Part shown: piece after piece, positions 21,377-35,524 of the stretch | Layout of the letters: each line of letters opens with the position of its first letter | Position numbering within the stretch: the stretch's first letter is position 1 | Assembly: GCF_019112545.1 (NCBI RefSeq) | Contig: NW_025064880.1 | Coordinates: 997,719 to 1,061,718, forward strand | Length of the DNA stretch: 64,000 nt | Direction of reading: 5' to 3' | From: Guyanagaster necrorhizus | Taxonomy: Eukaryota > Basidiomycota > Agaricomycetes > Agaricales > Physalacriaceae | Position numbers and translations under genes: made by a program | The notes under the pieces: model-generated | Told to the model about the DNA's origin: nothing | What the model saw: the letters and a program-made list of their open reading frames with translations, nothing else | The model's database searches: none

Positions 21377-24300
21377 GTCATAGCCTATCAACCTCTATAC
21401 CTCCCTCCTCTTATCATCATTCTAAACATCATTACTCTCATTCTTCTGCTTTACCTTCAGTTAGTGTCAGACTCTAGCTGTTCAAGTTCTTCTTTACTTT
21501 TGATTATCATCACTACTGTATTTTTCATACTATTAGAGGCAGATGAAAGCTGGATAGGCAAATGTAGAGGTCAAAGTAGGCACAAAATGAGTGAAAGCAA
21601 CCTCCAATCACTGTTTAAAACCCTCTAAAAACATAGAAAACTAATTTCTTCTATTTCAAAATTTCTCAGTCCAACTAAGAAAAAGGGCAGCCTTGGTTCA
21701 ACAGCCAGACAGAGAGCTTGTGAGATTCAGAAAGATTCCAGAATTAGGCACCAACATAGTATCACCCTATACCCATCTAACACTGCACATCAAAGAAGAA
21801 GCACTACTGATGATAGAAATAGACTCTCTACCTCAAATCTGAACATCTATAGCCATGTTAAAAACCAACAACATGTGACTCTGCTGATGCTGGGATTAAA
21901 CACAACCAAGAATGTGTTCTCAGGCCATCTGGAATCCATGGAGACTATAACAATAGAATCAATTGATGAAGATCTGGAGGATGATAATGATGACCAGATG
22001 CTTGATGATCATGATGATACAGTACAGTATATTCCTAATAACAGCTGAAACAGCATACAGAGTCTAGAGAGGTCACAAGCACTTGAGAGAGCTATAGACA
22101 AAGCTCTAGGATGTGTACACTAACTTAAGACTAATCATCAGGATATCCTAAGAATGACTATCAAACCTGACAACTACTGAATCTATTGACAAGAGAACCA
22201 AACTACCAATCAGAGAAGATGGTGAAGGCCCTGAAAACCACACAGAAGATTGCAGAATGACTTGAATAAGCTATGACAGACATAAAAACAGCAGCCACAA
22301 TAGAGATCAGAGACCTAGGCCACCAGCTACTGGCAAACACATCAGCCACTCTAAAACTGCAAGATGCCCCAAATGTGACCCAAACTTATGCTGGCATAAC
22401 AAAAAACAGCAAAGGCAACAACCTGATACAAAAGCTATCTACAGTGAACTCCATGAACCCAAACCATCACTCAAGACTAGCATTCTAGTTTTCAGAGAAG
22501 AAAATACATCCACTAGAGTGAAAAGATGCACTTTCCTTAGTGAAAAAGGTAAACTCCAAACTTGCAAAATATGATGACTCAAAACACATCTGTGTAACTA
22601 TAGTGAAGTGGAACACAAATGATAATATCATCTTAACACTCTATACTGATCAGAACACAACAGATCTACTAAGATTTAGCAATCACATTGCCTCAATCCT
22701 CATCTGAGAAAAGGAATGCATTGTACAGATGACTGCTAAATAAGAGAAACTGCTGCTACATGGCATCCAAACAGAAGCATATGACTTTATCATGCCTAGA
22801 GCAGAAATCCACATCTACTCCTCAGATGAAATTCTAGAGGAACTAAAAGCTAACAATCCCATTTTCTAGAATCTGCCTCTCAAACTCAAGCCAACATAGG
22901 TGCACTCAGAAAGCAAACTATGGCAGCAAGCATATTCTTCTGTCAAAATTGCTATCTCTGATGAGGAGACATACAACTATATGATCTACAAAGCTAAGTA
23001 TCTTGCAGCCTATGGATGGTCTATAGCAGTGAAGCCATTTGCAGACAGAAAACCTCTGCCACACTGCCAGAACTGCTAAAGCTTTGGTCATATGAAGAAT
23101 AACTGCCAGAATAAAATATAATGCTGCCAGTGCAGAGGGAAACATCCTGAAGAGAAACATAATGAGCATTGTGATGGATGCAAAATAAAAGCAGAGACTG
23201 CCAACTGCTATTCTAATGAACTACAGGCAGACTGTGACCATATAGTATAATGCACCAACTGCATAGAGAAAGAGAGACAAGATGATATATATACTGCAGA
23301 TGCAAGAAGGTGCTCTGAATGCCTCTTAAAGCTAAGAGGAATCTGTACTAATATATGTCCTCCCAAAAAGAGGGTAAACAATGAATGGAAGACTGCCAAA
23401 AGTAGAAGAAGCAGAAAAAAACCATCTGACAAGGAGAACAGCTTAGTGGCAACAGCTCTTCTTACCACATCAGACACTAACATCTTTCAAGCTCTTGCCA
23501 TCCAGATCTATATCTCAGAGATCACAGCAACAAGCATGGAAATCACTACAGTCAAGACCAAATACAGCAAGACCATAAACAAAAATGCACAATGAGTCAA
23601 AATAGGCAATAGAGACTTCTGAATGTACACTGAATACAGTTTTTTCAATTAAATACTAACAAGAAAAAAGAGACTATTTATATAATTCTCAACAGACACA
23701 TTAATAACTATAACATATTCTTAGTACAAGAACTCAACTAGGAAAGAATCAGAGCCAATGCCAATAGAACAGTGCAAGAGCTGGTTGGCCACTCTGACTA
23801 GATGCTATTATTACAATGCTTATTGATGGAAAAAAATGACTCATCACTAAAAGTCATATCATACATCAAGAAGAGAGAAAAATTTAAGGTGAATGTCCAA
23901 ACAGATATTATATCTCACTGAGATATACAGATATTAGACATATCATATGGAGAAAAAAAATACATCTTCATCAATATATACAATGATCCAGATCTTTTAT
24001 GCAACTGCCTCAGATAGTAATTATATAATTTAAACATCCTCATAGGAGTCCCAGTGATTACAACAGAAGACTGAAACATATACCACTGACTCTGAGCATA
24101 TAATACTATATGAAACTATAGAACCTTGACTAGAGAGATTGTTTAATAGCTTGAAGAAAAGAGATATATGATACACAACAAAAAGAGAAAGATCACATTT
24201 ATATCACACTCTGTAATATAGGGTAAAGTATCAGTAATCAATCTAACATGATCAAACAAACAGGCAAAAAGAGAAGAAGTGATCAAAGAGTGGGCTATCA

Positions 24301-24920
24301 ACTACAGCAAGTCATATGGCTCAGACCACTTCTCTATCATCTGAATGGTAGACTCAGAGCTGATAGAGATCAACAACATCACAGCAGCATGTTTCAATTA
24401 CAAGGCAGCAAAACCAGAGAAATTCAAGGAAGAATATTTAATCCAAGTAGCTAAGTACTATGATACTATCAAGTGAATTACTGATATCTCAAGAATATCT
24501 TCTACAGAGGAACTAGACAATGCAGCAAACACAATAATGGATGCAATAGAAGTAGCAGCAAAGGAGACAATACCTCACAGAAAACCAAGCCCTAAGGTAT
24601 GACTATAGTGGAACCTTTAACTAACTAGAGACATGTGAGACCTCAGAAACTGGTCAAAAGACATACATAACTATTCTAGCCTTCTAATCTCTCATAGTGC
24701 TAGCACTACTCTAGCAGTAACCACTGAGGATAAGGTATGAGCACTCAGAGAGGAGCTATTCCAACTCCCACTCCTGATATCAGACAATGAGAGGCTAAAC
24801 CTAACAGACCCAGTGCCAAATGACTTGCCATTTGAATATGTTATTTGGTCAGAAGTTGATGAAGCCATCAGAGGAGCCAGCATAAAAACTGCATCTGGAT
24901 TCAGCTAGATGAGCTCAATA
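21377..24920 (+). mobile_element. Decayed non-LTR (LINE) retrotransposon, 5' part
   Basis: ORF1-type frames (about 21560-23500, with stops) include the nucleic-acid-binding CCHC pattern HCQNC-SFGHMKNNCQNK (stop at the dash) and CCQCRGKHPEEKH near 23060-23165. An AP-endonuclease-like domain follows (about 23640-24300), recognisable by the end motif LEEKRYMIHNKKRKITFISH (about 24150-24215). RT begins near 24840 with EVDEAIRGASIKTASGFS and is cut off at about 24920. No CpG was seen. No poly-A tail or target duplication could be found because the 3' end is missing. Confidence 0.65.
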
Positions 24921-25549
24921 TAGCATTCAGGATGGGTCTTTGAGGCTGGCATTTATGGGATTTCAGGCATGCATAAGACATGTGCCTTTTTTCTCTGCAA
25001 TTGAAGCACTTTTCTTTTTTTCAGAGTGTATCTATATCCATCAGCTGCCTCTGACCACTATACACAGTTTTAGATCCTGTCCTCTTGTCACTTGTAGTCA
25101 GCTCTTTTGAGGCTGACCTGCTGATAACAGCCTTTTCTCTAGTTGCAGTGGCTTTTGCTTTTTCATAACTGCCATTTGGCTACACACACCTTCTGTTCTG
25201 CATTGTGCTTGAATTGCTGCTCTATGGTGCCTTTGAACTACAGGTATGATGGGTATCTCCATTGTCCTATGGTTGGATCATAGAAGTACTGCTCTTGCAG
25301 ACTCTATTATTCCTGCACTGCTCCTTCAAATTATATGATGCAGAATATTACTCAATGAGAGCTAAATCTGCTGGAGCTTATAGAAAAGTAGATGCTGTAC
25401 ACTTTAAAGTATGCCTTACTCTGCTGAAAGAAGTGTTTTAAATCCAAGCTGTCTCTTTTAAATGGTACAGGTTTTTGAGTGATAGTCAGTTTTAGATTTT
25501 CCTATAGCTCCATAGATTCTGGTTTCCATGAAGGCAAAATATCTAGTGG
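24921..25549 (-). mobile_element. Retroelement gag-like fragment (M)
   Basis: On minus, pieces such as AYFKVYSIYF and a Cys-containing tail near 25010-24960 recall the gag capsid and zinc-knuckle end of element B, but identity is low and there are many stops. Plus-strand text such as GCAATTGAAGCACTTTT near 24997 parallels the zinc-knuckle region of B at 44170. No CpG. Confidence 0.4.
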
Positions 25550-26712
25550 TATTAGGAACATGCTAAATAATTAGGCTTGAGTGCATGTATGGAGTCTAGT
25601 AGAGTCTGTGGGTATCAATGAAGCTATTGGCAATGTTACCCTTGAGTCAAGGCCTAAGGATTTGGATTGACAGAATGGAGTTCTGTCAGAGAAGTGAAGA
25701 GGAATATTCTTTGGAGTGGAATCTGACAGATAAAATGGAGAGATGCTAAAGTGAGCACAAAGTATAAATGGCTATCCAAGTTGATATTCAAACTGAGTAG
25801 TTACAGCAATTATATATGATTTATATACTAATAGTAGTTAATTCTGAGTTGAGGTCTGTTGGATTCTAGTGTCAATTGTTTGCTACTGTATTTAGAGTCT
25901 AGATACTATAATGTGAAATATGAATGTGAAATAGTAATAGTAAAATAAAATTAGTAGATAAGAGGAAGCACATGAATTCTAGTAGAGCTTGCTGATTGAA
26001 TTTGTAGTTAGTTGTAGTCATTCAGAGGCTGGTAGCATGCACATAATAGTATTCCTCCTTTAGCATTCTTGCCCTCAACAGCACAGATCTTGATGTCTAG
26101 TGAAGAGGTACATGGTAAAAAAATTTATACTTTATGGGAGTTTTCTTTTCAGATTCCAATCATCATTGTCAGCCTTTCTGCACAATGTCACTCACTGTCA
26201 TCTATCATCATTCAAAAACTCTAGAGTCTTTGGTATGGAAGTCTACTCCAGATGGCCTTCAAGAGGCTAAAGAATTGTTTTGTTTAGAGCATCAAACTGT
26301 GGAGGATGAATATACAGAGGCCATAGAGGCCCATTTGGATTGGAAGAGAGAGCAGAAGAGAGAGAAGAAGGCTAAGGCAGATCAGGTGGCCTGTGCAGCA
26401 AGAAAAAAAGGGCAATAGAAAGAGCTGGAGAAGAAGAGAGAAGAGGTCTGGTTAGCTATAGAGAAGCAGATAAAAGAGGTGAAGAAAGCAGTAGAGGCTA
26501 TGGCTCAATGGAAAGCTGCAGAGAAGGAAGCAGTGAAGGCTGTGGTGAGAACAGCAGCTGCCATAGAGATGAAGTGGGTGAGGCTGATGACAGAGGACAG
26601 ATTGCAGATGACTCTCATGGAGGCTGTTGATTTCAGATTGTATCAAGTTCTGGCAGCTTGCTTTGGGCCTGGGCTTGGACTTCATTTCAAAAATGTGACT
26701 GGTCATATGCTG
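25550..26712 (-). mobile_element. Element D: family 1 remnant (LTR plus part of antisense gene)
   Basis: An LTR of family 1 in reverse orientation (25550-26048, from TATTAGGAAC to CACATAATA) is followed by the start of the antisense gene on plus. It is cut at 26712 where element E begins with its own LTR. CpG is absent. Confidence 0.8.
26134..26712 (+). pseudogene. Antisense gene of element D, truncated
   Basis: Reads SLTVIYHHSKTLESLVWKST, EEAKELFCLEHQTVEDEY-type pieces and VDFRLYQVLAACFGPGLGL, all parallel to the N-terminal half of the gene in A. A stop (TAG near 26416) and the break at element E remove the Cys-rich and C-terminal parts. Confidence 0.75.
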
Positions 26713-27144
26713 TGTTAATGCATGCTGCTGGCCTTCACTTGATCAACTATGATTTCAAACACAAGTCTCACTGGACTCCATCTGTTTTCTATTACTCACC
26801 AATTTTATTTTACTATTACTATTTTACATTTGTATTTCATACTCTAGTATTTAGACTCTGAATATGGTAGTGAATAGTTGACATCAGAACCCAATGGACT
26901 CCAACTCAGAATTAGCTACCAATAATATATAAACCATATATAAGCATTGTAAATACTCAGTTTGAATATCAACTTGGATAGCTATCTACACTTCATGCTC
27001 ACTCAGCTCCTTTCTATTTTCATCCATCAGATTCTGCTCTGAAGGATACAAGAGTGACATTGCCAATAGCTTTATTGATGCCCACACACTCTATTGGCCT
27101 CTGCATGTGCACTCAAACTCAATTAATTAGCACATTCCTAATCA
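26713..27144 (+). repeat. 5' LTR of element E
   Basis: Starts TGTTAATGCATGCTGCTGGC (family 1 with all CpG lost) and is about 60 bp shorter than the A LTR because of a deletion near 27045. The self-primer pair is still complementary although both partners lost their CpG: AGTTTGAATAT in the LTR (about 26959) and ATATTCAAACT after it (about 27146). Confidence 0.8.
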
Positions 27145-27189
27145 TATATTCAAACTCAAAACCCTTGAGTTAAAAAGAAATTTTTATTA

Positions 27190-28638
27190 TATTCATCACA
27201 TTCATCTAGTTCACAGAAGCCAACTCCAAACAAACTCAACCCAGCCATTTTAACATATTCTCCATAGAAGACATTCTGGCCTCTGCCTTAAAAGAACAAC
27301 CAGAGCTCTTTAGATCAGCCTCTGGTGGAGGACAACTCTTCTGTAGAGAAACTTATACTCACTCTAGCTTTACCATCTGCCAACCAAATTATGATGATTC
27401 CTCTAACCCTTTTGATGCCACCAGCATCCAAACTAATAGAGTCTAATGAGCCAGCATGATATATAGCATCTGAAGTGACTCTTTAATAGACTCTTTATCT
27501 CTGGGCAATATGCATGAGAATTCAGACAGTCCAGACTCAAAGGACAAAGGTGAAGACACCCTACTCATACTTCCATCTGATGAGAACCAGGTGGTAATCC
27601 ATCAAACCCCTTTCCAGGAGGGCCAAGTGGATCAGGAGGATCAGATGGTCCTAATAGCTCAGGCAGCTCTGACAGTCCTGCAGAAAGCAGCAATCCAAAC
27701 CAGCAGAATATGTTCCTAGAATTCATGAACCTGCTACAAAAAGTCTCTGTTTCCTTCAATAACCTTAAGCCAGCCACTATTCACACTAAAGTCAAGAAAC
27801 TAGAACCCTTTAATAGCTCCAACCTTTGCAAACTGAAGGCCTTCATCATCTCTCTTTAGTTGAACTTCAATGACAGACCTACTACATTTACAATAGATGC
27901 TAGCAAGGTCAACTATGCTATTTCTTTTCTGGCCAGCATCATGCTTAACTGATTCAAATCAGACATTCTTAACTCTAATCTGTGGAATTCACCAGCCTGG
28001 CAATTCTTTTATGTGGCTTTCTTGGATGAGCTTTATAGCAACTTCAGCCTCTTTGATACCATCAGAGATGCTGAAGATGCATTAGAACACCTTCAGATGC
28101 ATGATGGAGACTGGATCATGAAGTATATGATCCAATTTAATCAGTATGTCTCATAAATTGGGTATAGAGATAACTCTCTCTGCCATGCTTTTTACTATGG
28201 CCTCTACACTCATATCAAGAATGATATGGCCCACTATGGGAAGCTAAACAATCTTTATGATATATGCTTTCTTGCTCAAGAACTTGATGCTCACTACTGG
28301 ACTCAGAAGACTGAAATTGCTCATGAAAATTAGGATAATAAGGCCTCCAATCAATTCTCCAACCCTAAATTCAAGAGGTTCAACTCTTCTTTCTTAGACT
28401 CTAGCTCTACACCAAAACCTACCACCTCTAAGCCCTATGCTGACAAGCTAGACAAAGACAGCTATCTTACTCAGAAAAAAAAAGACTGTCAGTGCTAGAA
28501 CAACCTTTGCATGTTCTGTGGAGCTAAACACAAGACTGAGGACTGTAACAAGCAGAAGACAGTAGCTTCCACCAAGCATCATGCAGCAGAAGTAGATACT
28601 GCCTCTGAGAAATCAGCTTCAACTGAATCAGAAAACTA
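27190..28638 (+). pseudogene. gag of element E
   Basis: Aligns along its length with gag of A (for example AEDALEHLQMHDGDWIMKYM near 28070-28130, read from DAEDALEHL on). The zinc knuckle CMFCGAKHKTEDC is kept (about 28507-28548). Many stops. The shared terminal TAG in GAAAACTAG is at about 28636. Confidence 0.8.
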
Positions 28639-29965
28639 GAAAGCAACTCTGTTCTCTCTATGCAAGTTTAGGGTTGCATTGACTCTATTTGCACACCAGA
28701 GGTCACCATCCTCAATATAACATCTGTTTCCAACCAATCTTTTTATCTTTCACTTTTAGCAGAATTACTAACTAGTACAGAGCCTGACAGGTCTTCAGCT
28801 TCTACTATTCTGCATTTTCTTGCTCATATTGATTCTGGTTCTAGCCACTGCTTTGTTGATACTAAGTATGTAGCTGCTAATAATATTCCTATTAAAACCA
28901 TCCCTAGTATGTAGCTCCAATTATTTGATGGCTCTGTCAGAAACTGTATATTTCAAACTGCAACTATTTTTATTTGTTCTTCTTCTGGAGACATCTTTCT
29001 CATTGACTTCTACATCACTCATCTGAATTCATTCTGTAATCTTGTTTTAGGATACAACTGGCTCTCCTGCTACAATCTACTGATTGACAGGACTGAGAAC
29101 AGTATCACTTTCTGCTCAAGCTACCAGAATCTCACTCCAACTAATTTTATGGCCTCCACCACATCTCCAGGACTTCTATGCCTACAGGACAACAGTCTGT
29201 CCCTCTCTAAGCCTTTCAGCTCAATTCTGAGACTTCTGTGTCCACTAGACTCTATCAGTCTAACCTCCAGAGCTTCACTCTATTCTAAATCCTCTCTAAA
29301 TAGCCAGTGGGCTTTATTTCTATATGAATCTTATCTATTCTTATCCTCCTTCAGAGTCTTACTACAAAAGCACATCTAAAGATCTTTATCATATCTGCTG
29401 CTGTGTTTATCCAAGCCAGTGCAGAAGAAAGTGCTCAGCAGTTCACACTGCAACCTTCCTTGCTTAATATTTGAGCCAAAGCTGTATCTACAAAACTAGC
29501 AGATCTTTTATCAATGCCAATAGAGTATCATGATTTTGCAGATATCTTTAGCAATACCTTCTCCAAAAAACTACCTGAACACAGGCTGTAAGACCTTAAA
29601 ATCAACCTTGAGAAAGGAACTTCTCTATTGCTTAAACTTATTTATTCTCTCTCAGAATCTGAACTTAAGGCTTTATAAGAGTTTATTGATGATAATCTGT
29701 GTAATGAGTTTATTACTCTGTTTTGCTCTCTACATAGAGCTCCAGTCCTGTTTGTCAAAAAGAAGACCAGTGAACTCTGACTTTGCATCAATTACTATAG
29801 TCTGAATAAAATCTCCAAAAGGATCACTACTCTCTTCTCCTTATTTCTGATCTTCTCAACTCTGTCCACTCCACATGCATCTACATCAAGCTTGACCTTC
29901 AACATGCCTATTATTTCATTCATATAGCTAAAGAGGATGAATGGAAAACAGCCTTTTGGACCTAT
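28639..29965 (+). pseudogene. protease and RT start of element E
   Basis: Protease remnant HIDSGSSHCFVDTKY (about 28827-28870), then the RT start NYSNT/LPEHRL-like region and FVKKKTSEL. It stops at GGACCTAT where element F is inserted. Confidence 0.75.
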
Positions 29966-30463
29966 TATTAGAAACGTGTCAATCGAATGGGCTTGAGTGC
30001 ATGTGTGGAGTCCAGCAGAGTGTGTGGGCATTGATGAAGCTATTGGCAATATCACCCTTGAGTCGGAGCCTAAGAATCTGGATGGACAGAACAGAGTTCC
30101 ATCAGAGAAGCAAACTGGGATATCCTTCAGAGCGGAATCTGATGGACAAGGTAGGGAGGAGTTGAAGTGAGTGTGAAGTGTAGATGGCTTATCCAAGTTG
30201 ATATTTGAACTGAGTAGTTACAGTGATATACATGGCTTTATATACTAATGGTAGCTAATTCCAAGTTGGGTTCCAGTGAGTTTTGGTGTCAATATTTGCT
30301 ACTGAGTTCAGAGTCTAGATATTACAATGTGAAATACAGATGTGAAATGATAATGGTGAAATGAAATTAGTAGGTAATGGGAAGCAGCCAGAGTCCAGTG
30401 GGTAGCATGATTGAATTCATAGTTGGTTGAGGTGACATGGAGGCTGGCAGCATGCACATAACA
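29966..30463 (-). repeat. 3' LTR of element F
   Basis: Family 1 LTR in reverse, 498 bp, TATTAGAAAC to CACATAACA. It still holds a handful of CpG. Confidence 0.85.
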
Positions 30464-30514
30464 GTATCCCCTCTTTAGCATTCTTGCCCTCAAGAGCACA
30501 GATCCCAATGGCTG

Positions 30515-31871
30515 GTGGGGCCACATGAAAGATTGTTAGTGATCATAAGAGTTTTGTATCTTGATCTGAAACCACCATCATCATCTATGTCATCACTCAC
30601 TATATATCATTGCTCATGCACTCTTGAGCCTCTGGTGAGGGGATCCACCTTTGATAGCCCTGAAGAGGCCAAGGAATTGTTTTGTCTAGAATGGAAGGCC
30701 ACAGAGGAAGAATACATGGAGGCTGTGAAGAGTCATTTGGAATGGCAAAGAGAGCAAGAGTGGGAGGAAAAGGTCTGAGTGGACTGTGTGGCCTGGGAGA
30801 TATGGAAAAAGGAGCAGAAGGAGGAATTGAAGAGAAAGAGGGAGGAGGTTCAGCAAGCCACAGAGAGGCAGACTAAGGAGGCAGAGGAGGCATTGAAAGA
30901 GGTGGCTCAGAGGGAGGCTGAGGAGAGAGAGGCCATGGAGGCAGTGGCGAGGGCTGAGGCTGAGGGGGTAGAGCCAGAGGGGATAGTTATAGAGGATGAG
31001 TTGCTGATAATCCCCATGGAGGCTGTTGATTTTCAGCTGCATCAAGTGTTGGCAGAATGGTATGGTCCTAGCCCTGGTCTTTGCTTCAAGAAGGTGACTT
31101 GCTATATGCCTCTGAAGTCCAATGATGAGCAGGCAAAGGGGACTGAGAGGGACAATGAGTCTGAGAAATCTGAAGGGACCCTGGAGAGGAGAAAGAGAGT
31201 GTGAGAGAGGAAGAGGAGGGCAGCAGGTCTGGCAGAGAAGGGCTATAAATGCAAGTTCAGGTTGAGAAGCATAGTGGATGACAGTAAAACAGAGGTGATC
31301 ATTAGCCCCAAAAAGTGGGTGAAGTTGGAAGTGGCAGGACTGGCAGAGGGCAAGGAATTATTGGATGGTGAGAGTAAGTGTCTCAGTTTTCTTTCATGGC
31401 TTAACTTAGCTTTTGGTTTCAGAGAGTTGTGTGTGCTATTGTCAAGATGGCATATAATGCTATGCACAACTGGTAACCAAAGGCACCAGTCGAGAGCAGA
31501 CTTGCTCTCACTGCAAGATCAAGAAAACCACCTGTTTGTTCAACAAGGGTATCACAGTGAGTGAGGTGATCAGCAGTGTGGAGGTCTCCACTGGTCTCTA
31601 CCAGCTTTTGAAGTTAATACACAAGTTGATGCATCATGTGGATGAGTTGGCAGATAAAGTGGTAGATGTCCATAGTACCATAGCAGGTCTCCAGGATGAT
31701 TATGGGTCAGATGATATGTTGTCTTCTTCAGAGTTGTTTTCAGAGTCTGAGTTGGAGGCCTGGAAGAAGGCTTGTCTGCTTTTCAGAGATAAAAAGGATC
31801 AGGAGGTGAAAGATCTGTGGGAGGCAATGTTGAAGAGACTAGATGAGGATATAGAGGAGTTGAAGAGGTGA
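30515..31871 (+). pseudogene. Antisense gene of element F
   Basis: Same architecture as in A. Frames run from about 30560 (LDLKPPSSSMSSLTIYHCSC) through the coiled-coil (KEQKEELKRKREEVQQATER) and VDFQLHQVLAEWYGPSPGL to the C-terminal SEVISSVEVSTGLYQLLK and DELADKVVDVHSTIAGLQDD. An intron fits at 31374-31422 (GTAAGT...TTTCAG, 49 nt); splicing restores the Cys-rich frame (CVCYCQDG, CSHCKIKKT). Stops at 30778 (TGA), 31202 (TGA) and in the Cys region make it inactive. Confidence 0.75.
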
Positions 31872-32055
31872 GGAGAGAGTTCTGGTTCTGGTGCAGGCCT
31901 GTTGGATTTTGCTTTCTTGTAGAGCTTTTGTATGAAATGTATATAGAAAAGGCATTGGATATTAGTAGTGGAGAAGAAAAAAATGTAGATATAAGTTTTT
32001 GATTTATGAAAGTGTAAGAGAGGTGATTGAAATGGTATTTGGTTGGTAGAATTGA

Positions 32056-35000
32056 AATAGTAGGGTGGTTTTGATATGTTTGGAGCTAAGGTAGACTTTG
32101 TCCCCCACTGTGAATGGGAGTGCCAAGATCCGATGCTTGTCTGCTTGGATCTTGTAGTGAGACTGAGCTTTGAAAATTTCATTCTTCAGTAATTGATAGA
32201 GTTTATCCAGGTCGACTATGAAGTCTTAGGCCCAGGCAGAGACGATGTCCCTTTCAGGGTGAACAGTGATGTTAGAGTGGTAACTCTTGTTAGTGAAAAA
32301 TGGGGAAATTCTGATGGACATGTTAGAGGCATTGTTGTAGGCGAATTCAGCAATAGATAGGAGAGTGTTCCAGTTGTCCTGCTGATAGAAGCAGTAGATG
32401 CAGATGTATTGTTCCAGAGTTTGGTTTGCTTGTTCAGTTTAGCTATCGGCCTCCAGATGATAACCAGAGATAAGGTGGAGTTCTATGTTAAGGACCATAG
32501 CTAAGGCATGAGTAAATTAGGAGACAAATTTGAAGCCATAGTCAGATGTGATGTGACTGAGTACCCCATGTTTAGAGAATACATAGATAAGGAAAAGTTA
32601 GGTGAGCTTTATGAAGTTGATGGTGTTATAAGTGGGAATGAAGATGGCTTGCTTGCTAGCTCAGTCTATGACTACTAAGATAGCAGTGAATCTATTGAAG
32701 TCCAGTAGTTGTTCAATGAAGTCTATGGAAATAGAATCTCATAGCTGTTTGGAAACTGGCAGAGGTTTGAGTAACCCATAGAGACAGTATCTGGATGCCT
32801 TATTGTGCCCACAAACTGTGCAGGATTTAACATAGTGTCAGACATATTCATGCATCTTTGGCCAGGTGCAGTTCTGCTGGACTAGTTCTAATGTCTGGTT
32901 TTGACCAAAGTGACCTGCCAAGATATGGTCATGATTGTTCTGTAATATATGGAGACAGAGATCATTAGAGTCCAGGATATAGATGCAGCCTTCAAAGCAA
33001 AGAATGTTGGATTTATCAATGAACTATTGAGAGAGAGAGGATTCAGAAGTGGCTTTAGCTTGGCAGAGGCCATCAGAGGATGTAGCATCAGAGGATTGTG
33101 CTTGTCTGATATCAGTGTAGAGTTTGTTGATATCCATAATGGCACTAGCCCATAGGGTGGGGCCTTTGAGATAGATTGCTTGGAGTGACACAGAGAGTTG
33201 TTCTTGGGTGAATACAGGTCAAAAATTGTGGGGGTTGATTTGAGCATATTGGCTATCCCTCTCTTTAGGGTAGATATTCCATTGTCTAGCAAGTGCATCC
33301 GGTTTCCCACCAAGTTTTCCAGGATGGAACCAGATTACTAGGTTGAACTAGAATAGATATTCAGATCAGCAGACCTGTTGGCAGATTAGAATCTTGGTGG
33401 TGGCAAAGTATTCAAGGTTCTTGTAGTCTGTTATGATATTGATAGAGTCTGCAGAGCCTTCAAGATAGTGCCACCAATGTTTAAAGGCTTCAAAAATAGC
33501 TAGAAGCTCTTTGTTATAGGTGTTATAGTTGAGTTTGGCATTGTAGAGGCTTCAGAAGTGGAAAGCAATAAGGTGAATTTCACCATCTTCAAGATAGATG
33601 GAGAGGATAGCTGCAATTGCATAGTTGGAGGTGTTGGTTTCCACCACTATCTTTCGATTGGAGACCCAATGGATAAGGATGGGAGCATGTGTAAAGGTCT
33701 GTTTCAACTCATTAAAGGCAGCTAAGCATTTGTTATCAAATTTCCATGGAGTTCTCTTGCAGGTGAGTCATGTAAGGGGAAGAACGATATTGTTATATTT
33801 GTGTATGAAGTGATAGTAGAAGTTGGCAAAGCCAAGAAAAGATTAGATGTCCTTGACTTTTCACAGCACTGGCCAGTTGACAATGGTCTTGACTTTTTCT
33901 TCAGACATGCAAAGTCCTTCAGATGATAGAATGTAGTCTAGATATTCCATGGAATCCTAGTTGAATTTGTATTTAGAACCTTTGCAGTAGAGTCTATTAG
34001 CTCTAAGCCTGCATAGGACCTCATGAACATGTTTCTGGTGATCTTCTGGATTGTCAAAATATATAAGAATGTTGTTGAGGTAGACTACTACTGATATATC
34101 AAGCATGTCAAAGAATATATTGTTCACAAATTGTTGAAATGCTGCTGGAGCATTTGTGAGACCAAAAGGCATAACATGCTATTGGAAGGAATCATAATGG
34201 GTCTGAAAGGCTGTCTTTCATTCATCCCCTTTGGTGATGTGAACAAGATAGTAGGCATGTCGAAGGTTGAGCTTAGTGTAGATGCATACAGAGTGGGTGA
34301 AGTCGAGGAGATCAGAAATGAGGGGAAGAGGGTAGCAATCTTTCTTGGAGATTTTGTTTAGGCCACAGTAGTCAATGCAAAGTCAGAGTTTATTGGTCTT
34401 TTTCTTGACAAATAGAACTGGAGCCCCATGTAGAGAGCAGGATGGAGTAATGAATCTATTGCACAGATTATCATCAATAAACTCTCATAGGGCCTTGAGT
34501 TCAGATTCTGAGAGAGAATAAATAGGTCCAAGCAGTAGAGAGGTTTCTTCCTCAAGGTTGATTTTGAGGTTGTATGGCCTGTGTTTGAGTAGTTTTTCAC
34601 TGAGGGTGTCACTGAAGATGTCTGCAAAATCATGGTACTCTACTGGTACTGATGAAAGATCTGCTGGTTCTGCAGATGTGGCTTTGGCTTCAATATTAGG
34701 TAAGGAAGGCTGCAGTGTGAACTGCTGAGCACCTTCTTCCACACTGGCTCAGACAAATGTGGCAGTAGATATGATGGAGATCTTTGGATGTGCTTTCATA
34801 GTAAAAGACTCTGAGAGAGGATAGGAGTAGATGGGTTTATATAGGAACAGAGTCTGCCAGTTACCTGGAGTTGATTTGGAATGGGATGAAGCCCTGAAAG
34901 TTGGACTGATAGAGTCTGGTGGGTATGGAAGTCTCTGATTTGAGCTGGAAGGCTCAGAGAGGGGTAGACTGTTGTTCTGTGAGCATGAAAGTCTCTGGGA

Positions 35001-35524
35001 TGCAGTGGAGGCTGCAGAATTAGTTAGAGTGAGATCCTGGTAGCTTGAGCAGAAAATGATACTGTTCTCAGCCCAGTCAATCAGTGGATTGTAGCGAGAG
35101 AGCCAGTTATATCCTAGGACAAGATTGCAAGATGAATCTAGAGGAGTGATATAGAAGTTGATGGAAAAGGTGTCTCTGGATGAAAAACAGATAGGGATGG
35201 TTGTGATTTGAGATATATGGCTTTCGATGGAGCTATCAAATAATCGAAGTTGCACACTAGGAATGGTTTTAATAGGGATTTCATTGGCAGCTACATACTT
35301 AGTGTCAACAAAGCAGTGGCTAGAGCCAGAATCAATAAGGGCAAGAAAACATAGAATGATACAAGTTGGGGAACTATCAGATTTTATAGTAGTTGGTAAT
35401 TCTGCTGAGAGGAGAATGTGAAAGGAGTGATTGAAAAGAGATGTTGCATTGAAAGTGATGACCTCCAGTGTGCAAATACAGTCAATGCAACCTTGAACTC
35501 ACATGAAGGGAACAGGGTTGCTTC
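32056..35524 (-). pseudogene. pol of element F
   Basis: Minus-strand pieces in order: protease about 35255-34749, RT 34742-33957 ([15 protein letters not shown]; catalytic motif YLNNIL), RNase H and integrase down to about 32090, without chromodomain. Stops are frequent. The Asp to Asn change in the catalytic YLDD fits a CpG transition (GACGAC to AACAAC on this strand). Confidence 0.8.
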